Made by a program: the position numbers and the translations under genes. Of a stretch of 64,000 nucleotides of DNA, positions 10,506-21,040 are shown one piece after another; within the stretch, counting starts at the first letter, position 1; every line of letters starts with the position of its first letter. A model generated the notes under the pieces. The model saw only the letters and a program-made list of their open reading frames with translations, had not been told where the DNA came from and did no database searches. The DNA is from Sympetrum striolatum (Eukaryota; Arthropoda; Insecta; Odonata; Libellulidae). The DNA lies in assembly GCA_947579665.1 (NCBI GenBank), contig OX388350.1, forward strand, positions 29,793,393 through 29,857,392, read 5' to 3'.

Positions 10506-10731
10506 TACCTTTTTAGTTGTCTTATTGCAAGAATGATGAGAAGAGCTATAATAACCTCCCATATTCTATAGATATCTTTTTCTTGTCATTACAGCAATTC
10601 ATTTATTATTTGAAAAGAAATGTAAATATTCTATGATATTAAGTTTGTTTTTATATTGAATCACTGTGATTTCTATAGCTATCTTGTGATATTAGTTTTA
10701 ATATTGTTTTTTTGGATCTTATTTTTATAAC

Positions 10732-10963
10732 ATCCCATAAAAACAAATCTGTACTGTGGCTTTACTAAATGTGCATTGTAACTGGACTAAACTCTATGTT
10801 TAGCACTGTCAAATTTCAATTTTCTGTGCTAAACTATGGCAGCTGTGACTGTTCTATAACTACACTGTGGTGTTTCAATTTAAGTACAGTCACAGTACAG
10901 TCCCTTAGCACAGTTACAGTGCAGCTTTAGTAAAGTCGCAGCACAGATTTTTTTGTATGGGAT
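10732..10963. mobile_element. MITE with about 60-bp terminal inverted repeats, right arm
   Basis: Mirror of 6175-6406, with a visible single-base difference in the interior (AAATTTCAA here, AAATTGCAA in the complement of the left copy). Confidence 0.75.
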
Positions 10964-11747
10964 TGCATATTCTAAAATGGGCACCTTGCTTGTTAAATAA
11001 ATAAATAAATACATTGGGTGGGAAAGCAAAGTGCGAAGCTCAAGAAACCCCTTGCATCAACGAAAGGGATACAGATAGAGATATCCATGGAATGGTTTGA
11101 TGAGATTATGGTTGAGTATGTAATTATATTCAGTGTTTTCAGTATTTAACGTTGCTTGATTATTATCATTCATAACTTTAGCGGCCTATTTTGAAGGTTA
11201 TGTACTCACCGCCGGGCACACAAAACCGTTTTCAATGAGCACAACTCACCATCTAGAAGCTGACAGGGATGAGGGATTGGCATTTTGAATATATTGGTTG
11301 ATTGCATGACATTCGTTCATTTATTAGAGATTCCGAAATTTGCATGCAGGTTTCGTTAAAATAATATCTACGCGATTACAATATTTTTGCTTGTCAGCGA
11401 TGTAGCATATTTGTAAGGAAAACTTGTTACACAAAAGCGAGAAAAACATATGGCAATAACCCAAATGAGTTAATGCACGTAATTTCCCACTTCGGCCATT
11501 ATTAAGGTGAAGGAATAATGCGATGAAGTGCAAAATGTTAACGTCCAAAGGAGTTTGAGGTGATGTCAATAATGATTTTAAAAATCAATGAAAAATGAAC
11601 TTTACCATTCAATTTCCATCGATTAAAGTCTTCGAGATAAATGTTTGCATCCGACGGTTGTTTTTAGAAGATGAAATACTTAGCCACTGCCGCATATAAG
11701 CATACTCTTCTTCTAGGCGCTATGATAAGACCGACTTTTAACATGGC

Positions 11748-11938
11748 GTTACCATAGCGCCTCGTTTTTGGCGTTATATAGCGTCCTTTCCAGTTACGTG
11801 ATCGCTTCAGGCGCAGACATAGCACGGTTGGACGTTAAATATCGCCGGAGAGGCGCTACCAGCCGATGCGTAATCGCGAGGGGCGCTATATAGCGATTTG
11901 TCGCTATATAACGTCAAAATCGAGGCGTTATGAGTTAC
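11748..11938. mobile_element. MITE with long terminal inverted repeats, right arm
   Basis: Exact-looking mirror of 5200-5390. It was present before the inverted duplication. Confidence 0.7.
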
Positions 11939-12168
11939 GTAATTGGCCTACATGTGTGTAAGGAGTACCGCCAGAGGTGAAACAAATCCATCTTCATTCG
12001 CAGTGGTTTTCTTAATTTAAACTCATAGTAACCCAAATAGACGTTGCTTATCAATATCATCATATTTGGAAAGGGAAATCAATAAAACTCTTATTCTGAG
12101 AATACAAGTTTAGGAACTGAAAATGTTCCTGGAGAATGCTACAGCAGAAGATAGAAATTTCAAACTCT

Positions 12169-13736
12169 TCAAGTCAGGTACTGCATGTCTAGCCAACTCA
12201 TGACATAAACATCAAAGGGTTCAGGTTGGGACACTTTAAATGAATTTTGAAAAACCAGCGTCTGACGTTATCTTTAATAGTCACTGTAATTAATGTACAC
12301 TTTGCAATAATGTTTCAAAGGAGGTCTTTTTGTTTTATTACCGTACAAATTCAAACTTCGAGAATTTCCCTTGCTGACATTCTGCCAAAGTAACATAATG
12401 CAATGTAACATCTACAAAAGAAGTTATAATTCTCATCATAGGTTCCAGAAAATCTGCAACACTAGCGGTAGATTAAAAATAGGGAACTTTTAACCTACTA
12501 CTGGTGTTGAACTAGTAGTAGTAGTAGTATTATGGTTTGAGGGTGTGTCAACAGCTAGGGTTATTTGCACCACGCACACAAATAAAATTCCTTATGTAAG
12601 TAGAATTTACTGTAATAGATACATTTGATTTTATAAAGCTTTAAGAAAGTTGCCACAGCACTATGAGCTTGTTAGGTTGTTATATTTGGTTTATGAGTTT
12701 AGTCTCCCTTGTAAACTTGAACTGCAATGGAACCTATGAAATGCATTTTAACTTATGATGTGCAAGTTACATAGTTTTATGTCATTCTATCATGGAGTAT
12801 TTCCTCAGAATAACTCCGAAAAAAATCTTAAAACTTAGCATACCTGGGCACTATTTAAGGGCAACTTTAATTCTACGTTGAGATGATTCAGTGATTCAAG
12901 AGAGGCAGTAGAAGGGAGTAAATTAATATTTCTTGAACCATCATTTATCTTGCAGCGATGTCTAAAATATTTAAATAGAATTCAGCTCTTCTAAATGACC
13001 TACCAAGTTTTAAGAATTAAATCCACAAAATGAAAAGCATGCATGTATTCAAATTAAACTGTACTGAGTTAACATGAAATTTAATATCAAACATTTAAGC
13101 CACAAAATATGATGATTAGATCGTAAAAATAATCACATTCATAACAATTTGCACAATGTATAGCAAAGAATTTCCTAGCAATATACGAATATACACAAGT
13201 TTCATAGATCGTACAAAGAAACACTGGTAATAAGGACTTCATCAGAGGGCTCCCGGATAGTCATGTGGACAGCGCGTTTGCCTTTGGTGAAAGCGGTCCC
13301 GGGTTCGATTCCCGGTGGGAGCCAATGTGCGAAATGACCTAAGCTGTCGAAGCACTTTTAACAATACTACTACTACGACTTCATCAGAAGAAAATTTTTG
13401 AAAGTGTATGGCTCTTCTAAACCATGCATTCGATGGTAGAGTCAGCTGATCTTCACCGCGATAAGTTTTTGTAATCGTGGCCAAGTTATCGCTGCCGTTA
13501 TATTAGCACGTCCACATATTAGACACTGTACGATTGAGGAAGTAACCTCGTCATTCTTAGAGTACGTATTTCATTTTTATCTGGTAGCAAGTAGGTACTT
13601 ATAAATATACCGATATTAATACAATATTCAGACTGATAACTCGTACCCTTAAATGATAGGTTACTTACTTTTTTACTAATTCAACAATTACGGAAAGTTT
13701 TTTGTCATAGTATTTTCTAGCCGATTTTCTATCTTG
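12169..13736 (-). CDS. Candidate 3' part of a multi-exon gene, right arm copy (four exons)
   Basis: Mirror of the model at 3402-4969. The exons fall at 13669-13736, 12844-12961, 12342-12381 and 12169-12233 on the minus strand. By eye the exon sequences and splice sites are identical to the left copy, so if the gene is real both arms encode the same C-terminal segment in convergent orientation across the spacer. Confidence 0.45.
13247..13376 (+). mobile_element. tRNA-derived SINE with 12-bp target duplication, right arm
   Basis: A 130-bp element flanked by exact GACTTCATCAGA copies (13235-13246 and 13377-13388). The head (13248-13323) is tRNA-like: acceptor strands GGCTCCC/GGGAGCC pair, the A-box region reads TAGTCATGTGG, and the T arm CCGGGTTCGATTCCCGG contains a perfect B box GGTTCGATTCC. 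The anticodon loop CTTTGGT would give TTG, but its stem has a mismatch. A body of about 50 bp and an (ACT)n-like tail follow. The target duplication shows retrotransposition, so this is a SINE and not a working tRNA gene. It is very short, close to a bare tRNA plus tail. Confidence 0.85.
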
Positions 13737-13761
13737 CTGATAAAATTGGATGAACCCAATA

Positions 13762-13913
13762 CAGTGGTACCTTGGTTAACGATGCTAATCCGTTCCAGGA
13801 TTATCGTTGTTAACCAAAACCGTTGTTATCCAAGGCGCGATTTCTCACAGGTGCAATAATGGCATTACCATATTTCCCGGCGTCGAGGACGCATCAACGT
13901 CAAGGATGCACCC
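13762..13913 (+). mobile_element. pogo/Tigger-like transposon terminus, right arm
   Basis: Mirror copy of 3225-3376, starting at CAGTGGTACC after TA (13760-13761). The element was therefore present before the inverted duplication formed. Confidence 0.45.
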
Positions 13914-14978
13914 CAGTTTTTGGAAGCAACATTTAAGTTTTGTTTGGATTAAAAAGCAAGAGTGTTATGTAGGTCCAAATCTCCTAACCCTCAAATATTT
14001 ATGTTTGAATGGTTATAAAATGACAATGGGAATATAAATTAATGTAATTCTCTGATTTTCTTCATTTAATTAAACATTAAGTCATATCATACTAGTCGTA
14101 GTAACAAAAATAATTAATGCATTTGTTAAAAACTAAAGCTAAGGGCTTTCAAATATTTTTATAAATTTATATAATCCAAAAACGTTTTACCTAATCTTCT
14201 CATCTGCCTTTTCCATATCATTCCAGTAAGGATGGATTAAGATTGGTTAATTTTCAGATATCTTTACTTCTACAGTTCTTTTGTAACCTCACAAATTACA
14301 TTAAAATAATGCCATATCTGAGGTATTGATAAATAAAAAATAATTGAAAGCATACATCTCTGATAGTTAAATGCTCTACAAGTATACAATTTATTAATTC
14401 ATGGTGTTTAAATTCAGGAATTCCTTGAAATGTATTGTGAGAGAAACTGATTTTCTATGTATTAACATTTCTAAATCATCATAGAAACGTGGAAATTCAC
14501 TACTTTCAAACCAATTTTCAATGTTTCTATGGTGATGTTGTTCTGATTAATAAAAGCAGCCAACCATAATATAATAAAATTACAAGTATACAATTTATTA
14601 AACTTTTATATGTGGAAATCTGGCAATCATTCAACAGCATCAAAACTTTTTTGATGTTACAGTAAGTTTAAGACAATGTATCATTGGTACTTGTCTACTA
14701 TTAATCTCTCAGATAATTTTTAAATTGTATTAAATTCTGCTGTATGGAATTATGTTGTAGATAATATAATATTGTTAAATATAATAAAATGTAAAATATA
14801 GTTGTGGAATAGTGAATAATTAAATTCATTAAAATTATATGTTAGTTATAAATATGCACATCTTCCTTTAAATCATTGCAAAAGTATATTATCACCTTCT
14901 GTGTTTTCTATGAAAAAATTCTATGTAGGCTAGTTAATTGTTATGAGGATACTACAATAAGGAATGAATGTTACTCAC

Positions 14979-15220
14979 CTGTTCTTATATTCTTTTCCAG
15001 ATATTTGCAGCTGCTACACAATACCTTGTAATTCTGTTTCAGTTTCACTTTGCTTGCAAAAGTGAATGTAAATGTGTCTGATTCTTGAGTTTAGCTCATC
15101 CAAATTTAAGTTTACACTCTGAGATTTATTTGCACATTCCTTTATTTCTGTTTTTATATATGATAATCTTACATCCATAAAGTGTATAAAGTTATCATCC
15201 TTAAACAACATCAGCCACAT
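14979..15220 (-). pseudogene. Possible decayed coding exon(s), right arm
   Basis: Partner of 1936-2177. Here the 68-codon frame (15014-15220) is uninterrupted, because the codon that is TGA in the left arm is TGT (Cys). The donor-like ACAG|GTGAGT is kept. The protein family is not recognised. Confidence 0.3.
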
Positions 15221-15739
15221 TTTTATTTAAGAATGATGTATATACCTAGTTTGGTAATTAGCAAGATTTATGCGCTTTTAGATAATGGAATAAATGTAAT
15301 CAAACATGACATTCAAAACCATAATGAGAGAGAGCTATACAAAAATGAGAATTGATATATAGACTGGGAATTGGTATGATAGAAGACTGTTGTGAAAGTG
15401 TTTCACTGAAGTTTATGCATGTGAGCAAATGTTTTATTAAATGGCAGTCATGGAATTGTGGTATCTCCTTGCCTTCTCCTGGGTAGTGATGCATATGATA
15501 TTCATCAATTTCCTTAAGATGAATTCTATGATTTTCCTTATAATATTTTTAATAGGATAAAAAGTATAACTTCCCTCTCTTTGATTTTTCTCTATGCAAT
15601 ACTCTCAATCTATTTATTTACTACTGTTTTAGTTTAACAGATATTTTCCTGACTTCCTTTTGATGTTACCTGTTGGAGTGTCTGAATTCTTCTTCAGTTC
15701 CTTCCATCGTTTCATCATTTGCCGGGATTCACGCATAGT

Positions 15740-15838
15740 TTCACACGTAGATATATTTATCACCCGGGATCGAACCCGGGTCTTTCTGGTGATACTTTCT
15801 ATGCAACACAATAGAAGATAAGAAGTCTATGTGTGAAA
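15740..15838. repeat. Nested-dyad element with a tRNA T-arm-like core (right arm copy)
   Basis: Reverse-complement partner of the element at 1318-1416. It differs by at least two substitutions in the T-arm-like core, where the stem reads CCCGGG on both sides and is a better dyad than in the left copy. Confidence 0.5.
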
Positions 15839-16205
15839 TTCAAGCAAAAATATTGGTTGCAATTGACTCGAACGACGTCCTACTTTTCACATATATTCCC
15901 TATCTGAGAAATTGTAATGTGCTCTGGCATAGAGCCCAAGAACAGAATGGTCTTATATAATTTTTTTCTTAAAAGGAGTCCCAATTATTATTTATTCACC
16001 GTTAAATAATTAAACCTAGGTTATTTTTTTGGAAAATAGAGCTAATCGTCTATGTTAAGGCATTCCTTCTTGAATACTATGGCTATGAGATATGGAATAG
16101 TTGATTCCATATGTTACACCAATTACCCTGCTAAATGTATTTACATGAGGAATGATAAAGAAGTAAACCCTAAAAGTAAGAACAATATTTTATTAATTTT
16201 ATGTA

Positions 16206-16282
16206 CACTCCTGGCCAAAATTAACGCAGCACCTCCCTAGCAATCCTTACGGCCGGTGCTGCGTTAATTTTGGCCAGGACTG
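16206..16282. mobile_element. 77-bp Tc1/mariner-type MITE, right arm only
   Basis: Flanked by TA on both sides (16204-16205, 16283-16284). Termini CACTCCTGGCC and CAGTCCTGGCC head inverted repeats of about 28 bp that share AAAATTAACGCAGCACC. Only about 20 bp lie between them. The left arm at the matching place has a single uninterrupted ATGTACTAATATC, so this is an insertion into one copy. Element plus one TA (79 bp) exactly explains the change in pairing offset. Confidence 0.92.
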
Positions 16283-17234
16283 TACTAATATCGATCCTCA
16301 TTTTAAATTTTGTTGTAAATACCTAGTTAATTTCAGTTTTTGCCCAATGGCAAAATAATGTGATTCATTCTTATTTATCTACAAATTCTTTCAGGGTGCC
16401 ACTTTCAAAATTAAATAACCCTAACAACATCACATCCCATTACTAGGTAAGGCATTAAAACTAAGGGAAGTGAATATCCTAAAAAGTTAGGCATGAATTA
16501 AATCTAACTTAAAGGTAATGGTATCCTATCAGGGAAGTGAATATACTGTGAAAGGGCAAGGCATGAACTACTTCTACAATTGTAATTATATGAGAAATAG
16601 AGCTGATGATTCCTTAAATTAGAACAATTATTTTGATAAATATATTTAGAAAGAGAGTGATTGATAAGTGCATACTGGTGACAAGAGCAATATTTTATTC
16701 ATGCTTCACTTGCACCAGTTATAGATACTCATTTTAAAATTCGGTGTTGATATCTAGTTAAGTTTATGTTTTTACCAAATGCCAAAACCATAGGATACAT
16801 TTATTTAACCTATATTAAATTACTTTGAACTGATTCGACATCCTGCATATTTCTCATTAGAGATAAAAAATAAAATAAAGGACCACCAGCAGTCTCTCAG
16901 AAAGTATCAATTCGTCAGCTGATGTGGAAGCTGAAATAGATGCAGTAATATAGTGTTCCGATGTGTGTATTTTTATATCTTTTCAGTAGTATGAATACAA
17001 AATGAACCATTGAGATTGTTAGATTGTGTTACAGATGCACCATTCACAAAAGGAAAGATCTTATTTTCTTCCATTTTACGACTGTGCTAAACTTCCTTTG
17101 CCAAGGTGAAGACCTACATTTTATGATCAATGAAGTCAGCGAAGCTGTTCCATTAGGTATTTCATTTTAATTAAATTATCTGTTGCTGAGAATTCTCATG
17201 ATACCATGAGAATCAGTTTGGCCAATATTTGAGC

Positions 17235-17417
17235 CTCTTGCTAGCTACAAGAAAGCTGGTTCAAGGGAATTCATTTAGTGCAGGTGTTGTCTCTGGTGTG
17301 AAATTATCCATCAAATAAAGAAATTAACTTAGAGATAACAGATAACTTAGATATAAAAATTTATGTTGAATCTAATTTATGTACTGCAGAAGTTATATAA
17401 AGTTGGAATAACTTATC
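17235..17417. other. Flank beyond the paired right arm
   Basis: No partner is visible in the window, because the left arm is cut at base 1. No gene is seen. Confidence 0.6.
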
Positions 17418-17965
17418 ACATTTGTTCAGATGTCATAGGAAAGGTAAAAAACAAGGTACCTCCCGCCCACACTGTTTTATTGTACAAAAGTTAAGATTGT
17501 TACGTTTTAAGTACAGGAAACCTCCAACTAATGCAAATAGTATGATTAGGAAATCAGTTCCTGAGTAATTAGGAGGTACTTCAATTGCATGTCTGTTCTT
17601 TCCACAATCCACTTTGCAGTTGCTTCAGCAGCAAACCCTACTCTCTCATTGTGTCGCTGTGTTTAGGCTCTCCTTTTGCTGGAAAATGCATGAAAACTGG
17701 AGCAGCGTTGATTCGAACGGTTGGGAAAATATCAGATCCTTCGTCATAATCCACAAGGGCAAACAATAATTTATTAGAATGAAGTTGTGAATAGCGAAAT
17801 GAATTAGCAACAATTAAAAATTCATGACATGCAGTCATACTCTTTCTTTTATTGATATCCGTTGAAGAGTATTTAACAATGAAATGAATTAGCAACAATT
17901 AAAAATTCATGACATGCAGTCATACTCTTTCTTTTATTGATATTCATTGAAGAGTATTTAACATA
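17418..17965 (-). pseudogene. Retropseudogene of OST3/OST6-type oligosaccharyltransferase subunit (MAGT1/TUSC3 family)
   Basis: The family is the thioredoxin-fold oxidoreductase subunit of the ER oligosaccharyltransferase. On the minus strand I read EFLIVANSFRYS, LLFALVDYDEGSDIFPTVRIN and FMHFPAKGEPKHSDT (17638-17850), the end of the luminal thioredoxin-like domain. After a stop and frameshift come [18 protein letters not shown], then in a third frame [20 protein letters not shown] (first membrane helix) and YLKRNNL, then shifted again YNKTVWAGG and FPMTSEQM. The pieces are contiguous, so no introns remain, which suggests a reverse-transcribed copy. The CxxC expected before the EF motif is not present, and several frameshifts and stops disable it. 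An 85-bp tandem duplication (17796-17965) breaks its upstream end. No poly(A) tract or target duplication was found. Confidence 0.85.
17796..17965. repeat. 85-bp tandem duplication inside the OST3/OST6-like pseudogene
   Basis: 17796-17880 is repeated at 17881-17965 with two or three differences (GATATCCGTTG versus GATATTCATTG). It duplicates the codons around the ANSF and CHEF segments and truncates the recognisable upstream homology. Confidence 0.92.
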
Positions 17966-18152
17966 TATTTAATAGGGGCAAATCAACCATATCATGAAAT
18001 ATTCTCATGTCCCTGTTTTGCAGTTCCTATAGATTTTTTAAGCTTTCATCATAGGCACCAAATTAAATGAATGAACAATATTCAAAGTTAGGCAAAATAA
18101 ATATAGTTTATCAAAATATTAGTCCATGAACTTCAATGTTTAGCATTTTAAT

Positions 18153-18179
18153 GTGCTGCGTTAATTTTGGCCAGGTTTG
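18153..18179. mobile_element. Solo terminus of the 16206-type Tc1/mariner family
   Basis: GTGCTGCGTTAATTTTGGCC then AGG, followed after TTTG by TA (18180-18181), repeats one end of the 77-bp MITE. No opposite terminus was found between 17235 and 18150, so this is a truncated or solo end. It shows that the family is present at more than one place. Confidence 0.75.
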
Positions 18180-18412
18180 TACTTTGCTATGTCGGTGTAC
18201 CTGCTATGAATGAATATCTTTACTTTACCAGTCATCCATAATTTCAGTTAAATCAAAAATTCCCATACATACAGTAACACCAAAAAACAAAAAATTTCGT
18301 CTAGAGTGACATTACCCAGTTTTTATCAATCATCTCTTTGCAGTTTTGACATAACCTAACATAAAAATTAGTATTTACAGTAATATTACTGAAGAAAACC
18401 ATCACCTTCATG

Positions 18413-18676
18413 CAGGGCCGGCTTTATGGGCAGGCGAATAAGGCCTGGGGCTGCCAAATTATTACAGTACAAGATTATTATTATTAATTGACTCTCAAAT
18501 AACTCACAAAAACATTAGATAAAAAGTATAATAATAATTTAGTTTATTATTCAATGTAAAAAAGCGTGTTGTTATATTTTTCAGGTTTACACCATTATTG
18601 TATTTGCAATATTACAAACGGGAGGGCCGCCAAATGCGTTTTGCCTGGGGCTGCCAATTGTCTAAAGCTGGCCCTG
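18413..18676. mobile_element. Non-autonomous hAT element, 264 bp, with 8-bp target duplication
   Basis: Exact CCTTCATG copies flank it (18405-18412 and 18677-18684), the 8-bp duplication expected of hAT. The ends CAGGGCCGGCTTTA and TAAAGCTGGCCCTG are inverse copies with one mismatch, and hAT ends typically start CAGGG. Just inside, CCTGGGGCTGCCAA occurs near both ends in direct orientation. The AT-rich middle has no coding frame, so mobilisation would need a transposase from elsewhere. The clean ends suggest a fairly recent insertion. Confidence 0.93.
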
Positions 18677-18684
18677 CCTTCATG

Positions 18685-20370
18685 TACATATATACCTAAG
18701 ATAAGTTAGCTAATCAACGTCTACTTCCAAATTATGTGGGGCCACAATCGTACTCAAAATCAGGGGGTGCTTCAAGTTTTAGTATATATTTCCATCTGTA
18801 ATCCTTCACCTCTTGCAAGATCACTCACAGATGGTGTGATTTCTTTATCAGTATCACTCTCACTTGAAAAGGCTGCACTAGTGATGGGAAATGTGTTAGC
18901 AAGTCAGTTCAAATGAGGGACTCAGCAAACAGAGCTATAAGGGACTTGGATTTTGTGTCTCCTCCTCCTCTCTAGGCACGCAAGACTCATTTTCTGCTCT
19001 CTCTGCACACACGACTATTTCTATGTGACAATTCTTCTGCTCTCCCTCCTTCTCCTTTATTTACGTTTATTCATACTTTTTAAATAATTCTTTACAAGAA
19101 GAAATGTGTAAGGGATACATATTAAAAGTGGTGGGATTATTCTAAAAATTTGCAAATGCCTGAAGAATACACATATATAAAGTAAAACTTATAAGCCTCA
19201 CATTAAAACCATTTTGGCATCAAGCTATAGATATCAGTATCAGGTTTGAGTCTTCCGTGAATGGGTTTTTCTCCACTTATGGCAACAATGCTACCTTGGT
19301 GAGCAAAAGTAAAATGAAAGAGTTGACCTAATAATTGTACATTAATTCCTCATAAAGACTCCTTTGTCCACTCACCTAAAGAAACGGAGGAAGGTATTCT
19401 ATCAGTAGAAAAGAGACCAGTGCCTGTATACAAATTCACGCTGCCACAGATGTCGAGAGATTCAAAAGTCTACTGGCACTATTAGGATTAAGAATTGAAA
19501 TCATTTCAGAAGCAGGCAGCACCCATACATGAATTGTATGGGTTATGGACACAACAAATTTTTAACATAAAGGAATATAAGAGAACCGTCCCCAATTACC
19601 CTACAGAGTAAGGATGGAGGTTTTAATTAGAAGAAATCCGGCGTTCCGAAAAGGAGTATCGTCCAGAGAGAGAAAGAGTTTCCCGAGTCTTTGCTTAGTT
19701 CCATTGGAACTGAGTTAGAACTGAACTTTCATTCGAACGGAGGCAAAAAGAAAACAGCAATGGCGATGAAGAAGAAGTGGCAAAGAATAACATTTTGGAT
19801 TTGAACCAAGGTCCTTCACGGCAGGGACCTCAAATTGCCTATCTATGAGTAAGCCCTTTCCCTCTCTATGAATATTCCCTCCTTCGGAAACGAGGTGGTC
19901 ATTTGTCAACTCCCCATTCTAATACGTGCATTCTCATATTAGGATTCCAACACTTCTTTAGTTTTATTTTTGAAAACTTCGAGAAACACGCATGCCTTAC
20001 AGTGAGTTTGACAACTTCGAAAGGTGCGTGGAATATGTTAAGGCCAAGAAATCAACGACTGGCTTATTCGAAGAGCGGAAGTTAGAAAATGTTTAAAAAT
20101 ATATAGCTATTTTGCAAAACACCATGGGGCGACTCTAGCTCATCATACAATTTTATAATTCTTCGCCCGCAAAAAGAATACTATGCATTCCACTTAAAAA
20201 TACAAATGAAAAAACTCAAATGAACCCTCTAACAAATAAAAAATTAATATTATATAAGCCATTTATTAATTCCTTACTACGACAAATTCGAGAATATTCT
20301 GATCTCCAAGTAAAGGACACAAATTCCAAGTGCAATTAAAGGAGACACTAAAATATACAATTCCCATCAA
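18685..20370. other. Intergenic sequence without a supported gene
   Basis: Nothing firm. A minus-strand open stretch at 18772-18890 (FSSESDTDKEITPSVSDL) is acidic and protein-like but lacks a start and a recognisable family. 19715-19909 contains a B-box-like GGTTCAAATCC on the minus strand without a matching A box. Confidence 0.5.
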
Positions 20371-20999
20371 TAAAGTGACCAGATTTCTGATCTGCTCAAC
20401 CGGGACAAACTGTCACTTCTCCTGAAGCATAGGCAATATTACTGTATGTATGGCGAAATTAATAGACGAAATTTGGACAAAAATGTAGATGTTAAGCAAA
20501 AAAGGCTTTTTAAGCCGATTTCAAACACATAACCACAGAAAATGTTTAAACGTGAATTGAGAACAATAAAAAAGTACAAGAAAATGACCGACAATTTTGT
20601 TGAAAAACTCAACAAGGAGTGACCAGGAAGGCATTTAGGAATCAACCAATCATTAAATTACGTTGATTCAGAACTACACTTATATTATAGAAGGAAATGG
20701 GAATTGTCAAATTTTTCTGCTCAGCGAGAACGAACGAAAGTATTGGTAGGCTTACGACTTGTTCGGTTCATGATTAAAAGATAACTTTTGCTGAAAATTA
20801 TTCAATGTATTACTTTGATTTTAAAAATTGTTTAAAATGGTATATATTGACTTCAACTCAATAATCTTATCCTTTTTACTTTCTCCATATACTAAGTATA
20901 GAGAAAGTATGGTTTTCATGAAAAAATTCGACTTCGAGATTTCAACGGAAATACATGTTTTGGGGTCCCTAGAACACGTTTTAACCATTTTCGGAATGA

Positions 21000-21034
21000 T
21001 GTCTGTCTGTGTGTGTGTGTGTGTATGTGTGTGT
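21000..21034. repeat. (GT)n microsatellite
   Basis: Imperfect tract of GTCTGTCTG, then GT repeats with one AT interruption. Confidence 0.9.
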
Positions 21035-21040
21035 GATAGT

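Larger units (their letters stand above)
10503..17234 (-). repeat. Right arm of the large inverted duplication
   Basis: This is the reverse complement of 1-6635. Relative to the left arm it carries a 77-bp MITE plus TA duplication (16206-16284), a 21-bp insertion (14377-14397) and scattered substitutions, mostly beyond 14000. The inner half (10503-14000) matches with no net indel and very few substitutions; one visible example is a single base in the 232-bp MITE. The outer end cannot be fixed, because its partner would lie before base 1. Confidence 0.97.

Noticed and set aside
13248..13323. Functional tRNA gene (anticodon TTG)
   Set aside because: The anticodon stem is imperfect, the unit carries an extra tail, and 12-bp target duplications show that it is a retroposed SINE.
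1..17234. Simple foldback-read artefact as the full explanation of the inverted arms
   Set aside because: A foldback of one molecule would give identical arms. Here one arm has a TE with target duplication, a templated insertion and many substitutions. A head-to-head join of two haplotypes remains possible and is stated in the finding.
18772..18890. Acidic minus-strand open stretch (FSSESDTDKEITPSVS)
   Set aside because: Protein-like composition, but no start codon, no recognised family and only weak splice signals; kept as a note, not a gene.
19715..19909. tRNA-like sequence with B box GGTTCAAATCC on the minus strand
   Set aside because: No A box at the right distance and no pairing acceptor arms.
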